The notes beneath the pieces were generated by a model. That model made no database searches, had not been told where the DNA came from, and saw only the letters and a program-made list of their open reading frames with translations. A program made the position numbers and the translations under genes. DNA of 33,285 nucleotides from Meiothermus sp. (GTDB lineage: Bacteria; Deinococcota; Deinococci; Deinococcales; Thermaceae): contig NZ_JANWVH010000027.1 of NCBI RefSeq assembly GCF_025056915.1, positions 1-33,285 of the forward strand, written 5' to 3'. Below, in pieces: positions 25,887 to 33,285 of this stretch (its first letter is position 1; each line of letters starts with the position of its first letter).

Positions 25887-26674
25887 GGCACCTCCAGATG
25901 TAGGGCAGAGGGGTCTGGATGCGAAGCCCAGGCTGGGAAGAGAGTGTGGCTGGCCGGGTCGAGGTTCAACCGCAAGGTGAGGAGGCGGCCCGCCTCGAGG
26001 GTATAGAGGTACACCCCGTCGCTTTGAAGCCCGCTGAAAACCCCGGCCCGGAAGCCCAGCCGCAGCCCCTCCGGACTGAGCCGGAAGAGGCCCTGTGGGG
26101 TGAGGACATAAAGGTCTTCCAGCACCACTGCGGCCTTCACCCCTGCGGGCAGGGGAAAGCGCAGCCGGTCGGGCAGGCGCAGGGCCTCGGGGCCCAAGGC
26201 GTACACGTAGCGCTCACCAGCCGCCAGAAAGCTGTAGCGTCCCTCGGCCAGCCGGCGGCGCTCGAGGCTTACCCCCTGCTCGTCCAGCCAGTAGACCCCC
26301 TCTGGGGTGTGGAGCGCATCCCTGGCTTTGTAAAGGCGGCTGCCCTGCCCCGGCACAAAAAGCCGGTCGTCCAGCCCCACCAGGGGCAGGGGCCGGGCCC
26401 GCACAAAGGTGGGAACGCCCGGCAGCGGCAGGCTATCCTGGATGAAGCCGTTGCGGTAAACCAGCAGTTGATAGGGGTAGGCTGCCAGCAGGGTCTCGCC
26501 GTTGCGGGCCACGTGGGGGGTGGGGCTTGGCAGGGCCAGTTGCAGCCCGGCGGCCCGCACAAAGCGACCTTCCACCACGCCGCCCTCGACCAGAACCGGC
26601 TCGCTGGGGGGGCTGGCGGTGGGCTCTGGGGCGCAGGCCGCCAGCCAGAGGCAGGCGAGAAGCCCGAGCCTCAT
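25883..26674 (-). CDS. predicted lipoprotein inside the dcw cluster
   Basis: The 263-residue product begins MRLGLLACLWLAACAPEP, a lipoprotein signal peptide with lipobox LAAC. A proline- and serine-rich stretch follows. The rest reads as repeated short beta units (LLVYRNGFIQ, VYWLDEQGVS, LYVLTPQGLFRLSPEG, VYLYTLEAGRLLTLRL), suggestive of a beta-propeller or similar repeat fold. I do not recognise a family. Its ATG at 26674 overlaps the murF stop as ATGA and has GGAGGAAGC upstream; its stop overlaps the mraY start. It is therefore locked into the cell wall operon, and a role in wall synthesis or envelope attachment is a fair inference, not shown. Confidence 0.85.
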   Translation of the reverse strand: MRLGLLACLWLAACAPEPTASPPSEPVLVEGGVVEGRFVRAAGLQLALPSPTPHVARNGETLLAAYPYQLLVYRNGFIQDSLPLPGVPTFVRARPLPLVGLDDRLFVPGQGSRLYKARDALHTPEGVYWLDEQGVSLERRRLAEGRYSFLAAGERYVYALGPEALRLPDRLRFPLPAGVKAAVVLEDLYVLTPQGLFRLSPEGLRLGFRAGVFSGLQSDGVYLYTLEAGRLLTLRLNLDPASHTLFPAWASHPDPSALHLEVP

Positions 26675-27960
26675 GCTTCCTCCTTCGGCCAAAACTCAAG
26701 GAGCCGCTCCAGCCCCACGCTGCGCGAGGCCTTCAGGTACACCAGGTCGCCGGGCCGAACCTGCCCGGCCAGGTAGGCGGCGGCCTCCTCGAGGGTCTCC
26801 ACCGCCACACCCCCTGCCCGCGCGGCCTGCGTTGGGGCGAACGGCCCGATAAAGAGCAGGTGAGGGCTGACTTGAGCGGCCCGCTCGGCGGCCTCGAGGT
26901 GGTGCTTTAAGGCCTCTTCGCCCAGCTCGGCCATGCGGCCCAGCACCAGCCATTTGCGGCCCGGCTGGGTTTGCAGGAAGTCCATCCCGGCCCTGAAGGA
27001 TAGGGGGTTCGAGTTGTAGGCGTCGTGGATGAAGTCCACCCCCCCCAGCCGCAGCCGCTGCATCCGGCCCGGAGGCAGCTTGAGGCCGGCCAAGCGCTCG
27101 ACGGTCTCGCCCAGGGGTTGGCCCAGCATCCGGCAGGCGGCCAGGGTAGCCAGCGCCCCCAGCAGCGGCCCCAGGCCCGGATAGGGAAGGGTCACGGAGT
27201 GCCCCTCGAAGCGGAACCGGGTCGCCTCCAGGCCCAGCTCCACGTCTTCGGCCCGGAAGTCGCCGGCCTCGAGGCCGTAGGTCTTCAGGCCCGGCAGCCG
27301 TACCAGCTCGGCGGCCTGGGTGCTGGCCAGGCGCAGGGGGCTTACCTGCAGGAGCCAGCTTTCCTCACGAATCACGTTTTCCAGGTTGCCAAGCCCCTCC
27401 AGGTGCTCTACCCCCAGGCTGGTGAGCACGGCCAGGTCGGGCCGGGCCAGGTAGGTAAGCTCGGCCATCTCCAGAAGCCGGTCAATGCCCAGTTCCACCA
27501 CGCAGCCGGGGCCTTCCTCCAGGTGAAAGAAGAAGCGGGTCAGGCCCGGAGCATTGTTCAGGTTGCCCTCGGGGGCGGGCCAGCCCAGGCCCTGGGCCAG
27601 GCACTCCTTGGTGGTGGTTTTACCCGAGCTGCCCCCCACCGCCAGCACCAGGCCGCCGAAGCGGTCGCGCAGGGCCCTTCCCACCACCAGCAAAGCTCGC
27701 TCAGGCCGCTCGACCTGCACCGCGCCGGGGTGGGCCTGGTCGGTGACCACGAAGGCGGCCCCGGCCTGAAGGGCCTGGGGGCCAAAGGCCCGCCCGTGGG
27801 TCTGGGCCCCGGGAAGGGCAAAAAAGGCCATGCCCGGCGCTATTTTCCTCGAGTCCCAGTGCAAATCGTGGGCCGTGGTGGCACCTTCATGCACCTTGCC
27901 GCCCGTCAGGCTGGCCACCCAGTGGGGTTGGAGTTCTTTGGCCCCTTTCGTCTGCACCAT
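26671..27960 (-). CDS. murF: UDP-N-acetylmuramoyl-tripeptide--D-alanyl-D-alanine ligase
   Basis: MurF adds D-Ala-D-Ala to the UDP-MurNAc-tripeptide. The 429-residue product has the N-terminal substrate block DSRKIAPGMAFFALPG, the ATP loop VGGSSGKTTTKE at about 108-119, NLNNAPGLTRF, LTSLGVEHLEGLG, and IHDAYNSNPLSFRAGM with LGRMAELG in the C-terminal half. The ATG at 27960 has GTGAGG upstream. It starts 39 bp after ftsI, in the position where murE would precede it in many other species. Confidence 0.95.
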   Translation of the reverse strand: MVQTKGAKELQPHWVASLTGGKVHEGATTAHDLHWDSRKIAPGMAFFALPGAQTHGRAFGPQALQAGAAFVVTDQAHPGAVQVERPERALLVVGRALRDRFGGLVLAVGGSSGKTTTKECLAQGLGWPAPEGNLNNAPGLTRFFFHLEEGPGCVVELGIDRLLEMAELTYLARPDLAVLTSLGVEHLEGLGNLENVIREESWLLQVSPLRLASTQAAELVRLPGLKTYGLEAGDFRAEDVELGLEATRFRFEGHSVTLPYPGLGPLLGALATLAACRMLGQPLGETVERLAGLKLPPGRMQRLRLGGVDFIHDAYNSNPLSFRAGMDFLQTQPGRKWLVLGRMAELGEEALKHHLEAAERAAQVSPHLLFIGPFAPTQAARAGGVAVETLEEAAAYLAGQVRPGDLVYLKASRSVGLERLLEFWPKEEA

Positions 27961-27999
27961 AGCCTCACATGAGTATTGTCATGAAGTTGCACAAAACAC

Positions 28000-29411
28000 T
28001 CATCGCTTGACCAGTTTACCCTTGCTAGATGAGTTGTCCAACTGGGGTGGAACACCCCAAAGGGCCAGGAGCCGCGCCGCGATCTCGCGGTAGATGGGGG
28101 CGGCTACCTGCGAGCCGTGAATCCGCTCGCCCTTGGGGTGAAAAAGGGTCACCACCACCGTCACACGGGGGGCGTTGGCCGGAATAAAGCCGGCGAAGAG
28201 CGCTGCATAGACGCTCTGGCTGTAGCGGCCATTCACCACCACCTGCGCCGTACCGGTTTTGCCGCCCAGAACGTAGCCGGGCAGCCTGGCCTTTTCGGCG
28301 ATGCCCTCGGTCAGGGCTTTGCGAATATCGCGGGCCACCTGGGGCCGGAACACCGCCGCGCTCTGGGAGGTATTGCCCTCAAACAGAATGGGTTGGCGGT
28401 AGACCCCGTCGCCAGCCAGGATGTTGTAGGCCGCTGCGAGGTGCAGGGGGGTGATCAGGAAGCCCTGGCCGAAGGTGGCGTTGGCGTACTCGGCAGGCCC
28501 CCAGCGGTGCACCGGGCGAACCTGGGGGGCGGCCACCTGCACGGCAATCCGGGGCTGGTAGGAGAGGGGCGGCAGCAGCTCCTTATCCATGAAGTGCATC
28601 TTCTTGAAAAAGCTGTACAGCGTTTCGCGTGGAATTCGCTCGGCCAGGGTGGTGATGCCCACATTGGACGAGAATTTGAGCACCTCGCTCAGGGTGAGGG
28701 TCTCGGGGTGCTTGACCACATCATTGATGGTCCAGCCTGCGATGCGGCGGCTCATGGGTGCATAAACCCTGGTGTCCAGCCGGGCCATGTTTTCCTCCAG
28801 CAGCACCGCCGCGGTGAGGGGCTTGATGGTCGAGCCGGGTTCCAGCGCATAGGCGAAGGCATGGTTCCGCCAGGAGGGGTCTTGCTGGCTGCTGCGGCGG
28901 GGGGCGGTGGGGTCGAAGGCCGGGCCGTTGGCCACCGCCAGGAGCCGCCCGGTTTTGCTTTCCATCACCACCACCGTGCCCCAGTCGGCCTGGGCGGCCT
29001 CGAGGCCCCTCCACAGGGCTTGCTCGGCGATGGCCTGGGTCTGGGGGTCAATGGTCAGGCGCAGGCTGTGGCCCTCTGAGAGCAGTTTTTCCAGGTCGAG
29101 CTCGAGGCCCGAAAGCCCCTTGCCGCTGCTGCGCTCGCCAAAACCAATGAGCTGGGTGGCCGAAAGGCCCAGGGGATACAGTCGGGTCTCCTCTGGGGTG
29201 CTGAACACCAGCGGGGTGCCATCGGCGGCTTCCAGGCTGCCGCGCAACGGGGGCCCCTCCACCAGGGCCGATGCAGGTCGCAAGGGGAGGCTGGGTGCGT
29301 TGTGCCAGAGGACATAAAAACCATAGCCCAGCCCCAGCAGAAAGGCGAAAAAAGCCAGCACCACCACCCAGCCCCGGCTCAGGGCGGCCTGTCCTCTCAC
29401 GCTCAGGGGGT

Positions 29412-29415
<4 letters not shown>
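28000..29415 (-). CDS. ftsI: class B penicillin-binding protein (FtsI/PBP3)
   Basis: This is the septal transpeptidase that partners FtsW. The 471-residue product has a short cytoplasmic end, one membrane anchor (about residues 15-37), a reduced N-terminal pedestal (RGSLEAADGTPL, TRLYPLG, LSGLELDLEKLL) and a transpeptidase domain. The catalytic motifs are EPGSTIKPL with Ser195 and Lys198, SSN at 249-251, and GGKTGTAQ with Lys386. It is shorter than typical FtsI (about 570-600) because the pedestal is compact. The start is TTG 29415 behind AAAGGAGC, overlapping the ftsL stop as TTGA. Confidence 0.94.
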
Positions 29416-30598
<1,183 letters not shown>

Positions 30599-31033
30599 TC
30601 ATCCAATCAGGCCGCGCAGGGCCTCGGGGGTGGTGGGGTTCTCCAAAAACTTGGTCATGTTGGCCCACCAGCGGCTCTCGCTCCACAGCTCCAGTCGGGT
30701 GGGCGCGCCCACCACCACCGCATCGTTGGTGTCCTCGAGGCCGGCAAACTTGCGCAGGGGTGGGGGGATGGTCACCCTGGAGGCGTTGTCCATCTGGGTC
30801 TTGTGGGCCCCAGAGTACAAGAAGCGCACCAGCTCCTGAGCGGCCCGGTCAATGAGGGGCACGTTTTGCAACTGGCGCTCGATGTTGCTCCAGGCCAGCA
30901 GGGGGTACATATACAAACAGCCCTCGAGGCCCCTCGTAATCACCACCCCATCCTCAATAAACGAACGGAAGGGCTGCGGAATGACAACCCTTCCTTTGTC
31001 GTCGAGGCTATACTGGTGTTCACCGAAGGGCAT
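30599..31033 (-). CDS. mraZ: transcriptional regulator MraZ
   Basis: MraZ binds DNA repeats upstream of its own gene and represses the dcw cluster in other bacteria. The 144-residue product carries two AbrB-like MraZ units: GEHQYSLDDKGRVVIPQPFR at the start and QMDNASRVTIPPPLRKFAGL in the second half. The first unit has the usual DxxGR, and in the second the glycine is serine (DNASR). The ATG at 31033 has AGGAG spaced 8 nt. An array of six TGG repeats lies 86-143 bp upstream, which fits autoregulation. Confidence 0.95.
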   Translation of the reverse strand: MPFGEHQYSLDDKGRVVIPQPFRSFIEDGVVITRGLEGCLYMYPLLAWSNIERQLQNVPLIDRAAQELVRFLYSGAHKTQMDNASRVTIPPPLRKFAGLEDTNDAVVVGAPTRLELWSESRWWANMTKFLENPTTPEALRGLIG

Positions 31034-31118
31034 TTTGTTTTCTCCTGCGCAGATTCGGTTTTCAGGCTCGTCTCCCCACGAGCGTTTCCCACCGGAGGTG
31101 CTGTTCTGAACAGTAATG

Positions 31119-31175
31119 TACCACGCATTCCCCACTTTTTACCACTACCTCCCACCTAAGCCCCACTTTTTCCCA
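31119..31175 (-). promoter_or_regulatory. MraZ box array, six repeats
   Basis: On the minus strand TGGGA, TGGGG, TGGGA, TGGTA, TGGGG and TGGTA follow one another with steps of 10, 11, 10, 10 and 11 bp. On the plus strand the marker A of each unit is at 31175, 31165, 31154, 31144, 31134 and 31123. TGGGN repeats with 5-nt spacers are the known MraZ target. The helical spacing puts all six on one face of the DNA. The mraZ promoter is not clear: TACATT (31115-31120) is one -10 candidate, CATAAT further up (about 31220) another. Confidence 0.75.
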
Positions 31176-31176
31176 C

Positions 31177-31498
31177 CTTGGGGGGGCTGAGTGGGTGGAT
31201 TTCCCACTTGCGCTCCGGGGATTATGAATAGGGGACGGAAGGGTGTGAGAATTCGTGATAGGGACGCAAAAATGGCCTATTCGATTCACCCAAAAGGGGG
31301 GACTGCCGAAAGCAGCATAGAACCCCCGTGCGAAATTTGAGCGGCGCATGTGAATAAGCCCCCAGCTCCCCAATGCCTTCAGTGGCTGCACCGGAATTCC
31401 TTTAGTGCCGAGAAGCGGACGCGGTATGCAAGCCACGGACCTATACCCAGCCGATATCCTCAGACAGGCAGGGAGTGCGGTACAATCGGCACAGAAAG
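31177..31498. other. intergenic region upstream of mraZ
   Basis: About 320 bp between the MraZ boxes and the hairpin at 31499. One more TTCCCAC sits at 31201-31207. A TACAAT on the plus strand (31481-31486) lacks a -35. No gene or RNA is recognised. The open frame that crosses the region on the minus strand also crosses the MraZ boxes and looks spurious. Confidence 0.5.
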
Positions 31499-31528
31499 CC
31501 CCCCCTGGGCTACGGCCCCAAGGGGGGG
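31499..31528 (-). terminator. GC-rich hairpin, probable terminator
   Basis: Seven C (31499-31505) face seven G (31522-31528), extended by T-A and by GGG/CCC with a bulged A around a CTACGGC loop. On the minus strand it is followed by CTTTCTGT. It lies 16 nt after the stop of the gene ending at 31545. The T-run is weak. Confidence 0.5.
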
Positions 31529-31544
31529 ACGTGCGTTTGGGGGC

Positions 31545-31973
31545 TCAGGGTTTGAGCAGGGCCAGGGTGGGGTTCTCCACCTGCAACTCGCCCCGCGCCA
31601 GGGCCAGCAGGCGCTCCTGGGGCCAGCCCCGCTCGGCGTTGGTGGGCATGGCGTGCTCGGGCAGGGCCAGGCCGGGGTCGGGCCGGATAGAGCGCAACAG
31701 GCTGCTGCGGGAGACGATTTCCTCCCAGTGGAGCCGGGCCGTCAGGTTGCTCAGGCCCAGGCGGCCCTGGCCGTCCATCCAGTAGATGACGGTTTCCATC
31801 CCGCTGGGGGTGCGGGAGACCAGCCCCCACACCGCCACCCAGCCGTCCAGGGCCAGGGGCACTAGGTAGGCCGGGTCGTTGAACGCCGGGGGCTCATCCG
31901 GCACGGCCAGGCCGGCCAGGTAGCAGTTGAGCGACGTGGCCGAAAAGGGCATGGCAAAGAACGGTAGTTCCAT
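31545..31973 (-). CDS. hypothetical protein, 142 aa
   Basis: I do not recognise this protein. It is soluble, without signal peptide or membrane segment, and rich in leucine, proline and tryptophan (DGWVAVWGLVSRTPSG, IYWMDGQGRLGLSNLTARLHW). ATG 31973 has GGAGG two nt upstream and a TACACT -10 box that would start transcription at the ATG, so it may be translated leaderless or from a longer transcript. A small open frame lies 18 bp upstream on the same strand, and a hairpin follows. It stands between rnpB and the dcw cluster. Confidence 0.7.
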   Translation of the reverse strand: MELPFFAMPFSATSLNCYLAGLAVPDEPPAFNDPAYLVPLALDGWVAVWGLVSRTPSGMETVIYWMDGQGRLGLSNLTARLHWEEIVSRSSLLRSIRPDPGLALPEHAMPTNAERGWPQERLLALARGELQVENPTLALLKP

Positions 31974-31980
31974 AGCCTCC

Positions 31981-31986
31981 AGTGTA
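31981..31986 (-). promoter_or_regulatory. -10 box of the 142-aa gene
   Basis: TACACT on the minus strand ends 7 nt before the ATG at 31973. This is the same hexamer and spacing as before the gene at 11886. Confidence 0.4.
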
Positions 31987-31991
31987 GCGCC

Positions 31992-32216
31992 TCAGCGCCG
32001 CGTGTATTTATCCCCAGGGGCAATCGTGGAGTATTGAATCCAGGGGGCGATGTCGGGGCTCACCACCAGGCGCGGGCCGCCTTTGTCCACCTGGTGGGAG
32101 ATGTAATGCACGCCCTCCGGGTCGGCGGTCAGGCGGCCCCAGGCCCAATCCTGGCAGGTCGAAAATCGGCACACGTGCCCATCCCGTGCCGGGCCGGGGG
32201 TTGGCGAATCACCCAT
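31992..32216 (-). CDS. possible small hypothetical protein, 74 aa or shorter
   Basis: The frame gives a plausible soluble protein with CRFSTCQDWAWGRLTADPEG and SPDIAPWIQYSTIAPGDKY. There is no ribosome binding site before the ATG at 32216. A GTG about 14 codons later, just before CRFST, is another possible start. It lies 18 bp upstream of the 142-aa gene on the same strand, so the two may form a pair. No family recognised, and it could be spurious. Confidence 0.4.
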   Translation of the reverse strand: MGDSPTPGPARDGHVCRFSTCQDWAWGRLTADPEGVHYISHQVDKGGPRLVVSPDIAPWIQYSTIAPGDKYTRR

Positions 32217-32290
32217 TTTTGGCGTGACGGATACAAGGCCGTCAAGACATACGCTCGATTGGACAAGCCTGGACTGTCAGCAAATACCAA

Positions 32291-32316
32291 TGCCGGCCCT
32301 GACTGCATGGCCGGCA
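32291..32316 (-). terminator. hairpin after rnpB, possible terminator
   Basis: TGCCGGCC (32291-32298) and GGCCGGCA (32309-32316) form an 8-bp stem with a 10-nt loop, about 12 nt beyond the RNase P RNA 3' end. On the minus strand ATTGGTATTTG follows, a poor T-run. Confidence 0.45.
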
Positions 32317-32328
32317 CCGGTTGGGTGG

Positions 32329-32677
32329 TGTGGGAAGAGGCGTAAGCCGGGTTCTGTTTCCGCAGCCATCTCTCTGGGATGAGCGTCGCCGCTCACCTCG
32401 AGCGTCCCCGCCGCAGGTCGTAGCGAACCGGGTCAGTTCTGCCTGTCGGACTTACGGGACTTGCAGCAGATGGGGTTTGCCTAGCTGCCCCTGTTGCCAG
32501 GGGCACTGGTGCGCTCTTACCGCACCGTTTCACCTTGACCGGGTTACCCCGGCAGTCTGCTTTCTGTTGCACTATTCCGTCGGGTTACCCCGCCCAGCCG
32601 TTAGCTGGCATCCTGCCCTGTGCTGCCCGGACTTTCCTCTGGTGAAGCACCAGCGGCTGCGCCCTCTTCCCACCCCC
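32329..32677 (-). ncRNA. rnpB: RNase P RNA (bacterial type A)
   Basis: This is the catalytic RNA that matures tRNA 5' ends. On the minus strand the 5' part contains CAGAGGAAAGTCCGGGC, the universal bacterial hallmark, and the 3' part contains ACAGAACCCGGCTTACG. The two ends pair: GTGGGAAGAGGGCG at the start against CGCCTCTTCCCAC at the end, with one bulge, giving the long GC-rich P1 helix of thermophile RNAs. Ends are judged from this pairing and the promoter; either may be off by a few bases. Length is about 349 nt. Confidence 0.95.
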
Positions 32678-32679
32678 TT

Positions 32680-32708
32680 ATTTTAGCTCAGGCAGACCAC
32701 CTTGTTAA
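32680..32708 (-). promoter_or_regulatory. promoter of rnpB
   Basis: TTAACA (32703-32708) and TAAAAT (32680-32685) on the minus strand are 17 nt apart, each one mismatch from consensus. The predicted start falls in the G-run at 32673-32677 that opens the RNA. Confidence 0.85.
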
Positions 32709-32824
32709 GGACGGCGAGGTTTGAAACGCCCTTAGACCACCTCCCGTTCAGTGGGGTGGATGCGTCAGGGGGTGTTTGGCCTGAAAGCGGCGAAGATGGG
32801 CTGACGCTCAGTGAGGGGGCTACC

Positions 32825-33220
32825 TCATTCATGGATGATTTTCTCGACGACCTTCTTCACTCGGTCGCCCGGCGCTACCGGCCCGAGCGCCTTGGTCACG
32901 ATGCCAATGGCTGCCATGGGCGATTTGAGCGAGGCAAAGTCCACATGGGCCCGTATCCAGGCTTCTATTTCAGCCTCGCTCATCTCCTGCGGCAGGTATC
33001 TGTCCAGGAAGGCAATCTCAAATGCGTTCTGATTCTCTTCTGCCGTGACCCGCAGGGCTTTGAGAATCTTCACGGCGTCGGCGTCGGGCAGGGGCCTGCC
33101 GTCGCCCTTGCGGTCGAGTTCAGCTTTAACCACCCGGGCAAAGTCGCGGCTGGCGGTGTCGCCGCGCTTCATGGCCTCGACGATCTCCTTCTTGATTCCT
33201 TCGTAAATCGCGGTGCTCAT
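32825..33220 (-). CDS. GatB/YqeY domain protein
   Basis: The 131-residue product is a stand-alone YqeY protein, related to the C-terminal tRNA-binding region of GatB. Landmarks are the helical N-terminus with IKKEIVEAMKRGDTASRDFARVVKAEL (cited by EAMKRGDTASRD) and the middle block AFEIAFLDRYLPQEMSEAEIEAW. The C-terminal part LGPVAPGDRVKKVVEKII is typical as well. The role is not settled; a link to tRNA or amidotransfer is assumed from homology. ATG 33220 coincides with the transcription start predicted from a TAAACT box, so the mRNA may be leaderless. The end of a dispersed repeat lies just upstream. Confidence 0.92.
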   Translation of the reverse strand: MSTAIYEGIKKEIVEAMKRGDTASRDFARVVKAELDRKGDGRPLPDADAVKILKALRVTAEENQNAFEIAFLDRYLPQEMSEAEIEAWIRAHVDFASLKSPMAAIGIVTKALGPVAPGDRVKKVVEKIIHE

Positions 33221-33226
33221 GCCTTC

Positions 33227-33232
33227 AGTTTA
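33227..33232 (-). promoter_or_regulatory. -10 box of the yqeY-type gene
   Basis: TAAACT on the minus strand predicts a start on the A of the ATG at 33220. The expected -35 falls inside the dispersed repeat and does not match consensus. Confidence 0.45.
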
Positions 33233-33233
33233 T

Positions 33234-33285
33234 CGCGCTCTTCACAGAGGTGGCCGCCCACGAAAACGAGAAGGGACAAAGAGAC
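33234..33285. repeat. second copy of the MITE-like repeat, cut by the window edge
   Basis: These 52 bp match 11291-11342 in inverted orientation with 49 of 52 identical. The outer end begins CGCGCTCTTCAC, the same terminal sequence as in the complete element. The rest lies outside the window. Confidence 0.8.

Noticed and set aside
31101-31113. Palindrome CTGTTCTGAACAG in the mraZ leader, sharing GTTCTGAACAG with 11197-11207
   Set aside because: An 11-base match and 6-bp arms are expected many times by chance in 33 kb. It does not match the SOS box orientation (GAAC...GTTC).
31481-31486. TACAAT as a plus-strand promoter for a small RNA ending in the hairpin at 31499-31528
   Set aside because: No -35 element, and the hairpin has no T-run on the plus strand. 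The hairpin fits better as the end of the minus-strand gene.
32008-32016. TTATCCCCA as a DnaA box or replication origin signal
   Set aside because: It is a single imperfect site with no cluster, no AT-rich stretch and no dnaA or dnaN nearby.

Overview
This window looks like chromosomal DNA from a member of the Thermaceae (phylum Deinococcota), most probably Meiothermus. The genus is an inference. The evidence is a duplicated two-OB-fold SSB ending in EEDLPF, a short EF-Ts of about 196 residues, S6 and S18 of the Thermus type, high-GC DNA with many GTG and TTG starts, an RNase P RNA with a long P1 helix, and -10 boxes placed almost on top of start codons. It is a core, housekeeping region. There is no CRISPR array, no prophage and no intact insertion sequence.

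Layout. 1-4766 (minus): translation, nucleotide, lipid and isoprenoid genes in transcription order rpsB-tsf-pyrH-frr-cdsA-dxr; dxr runs off the left edge. 4876-5020: back-to-back promoters for rpsB (minus) and tRNA-Ala(TGC) (plus). 5313-8381: a plus-strand FAD oxidoreductase gene meeting tail-to-tail a minus-strand GAF-PAS-GAF-GGDEF gene. 8837-11086: the plus-strand operon rpsF-ssb-rpsR-rplI, closed by a strong terminator. 11153-11341: a MITE-like element with 11-bp inverted ends. One end of a second copy lies at the right edge (33234-33285). 11431-13597: a small membrane protein gene facing an orphan ferric-iron binding protein across a Fur-like palindrome, then a DUF454 membrane protein. 13604-15543 (minus): a predicted outer-membrane protein and a lipoprotein. 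15570-31033 (minus): a nearly continuous division and cell wall cluster in the order mraZ, rsmH, ftsL, ftsI, murF, a lipoprotein, mraY, murD, ftsW, murG, murC, murB, ftsQ, ftsA, ftsZ, followed by ruvC. 31545-33220 (minus): yqeY, rnpB and two small unknown genes.

How the genes work together. The dcw cluster supplies cytoplasmic peptidoglycan precursor synthesis (murB, murC, murD, murF), the lipid-linked steps (mraY, murG), the septal synthase pair (ftsW, ftsI) with ftsL and ftsQ, and the Z-ring (ftsZ with its membrane tether ftsA). MraZ at the head probably regulates the cluster through six TGG repeats just upstream of its gene. Many junctions are ATGA, GTGA or TTGA overlaps, which implies translational coupling. 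murE and ddl are not in the cluster, and uppS is not between frr and cdsA. dxr and cdsA feed the lipid carrier and phospholipid pathways.

Most noteworthy non-standard signals are the MITE-like repeat, the six-repeat MraZ box, the large excess of the palindrome CTCGAG across the window, the recurrent leaderless promoter geometry, the lipoprotein built into the murF-mraY junction, and the Fur-like box between two divergent genes. Starts were chosen by eye from ribosome binding sites, gene overlaps and family lengths; nothing was computed or searched.
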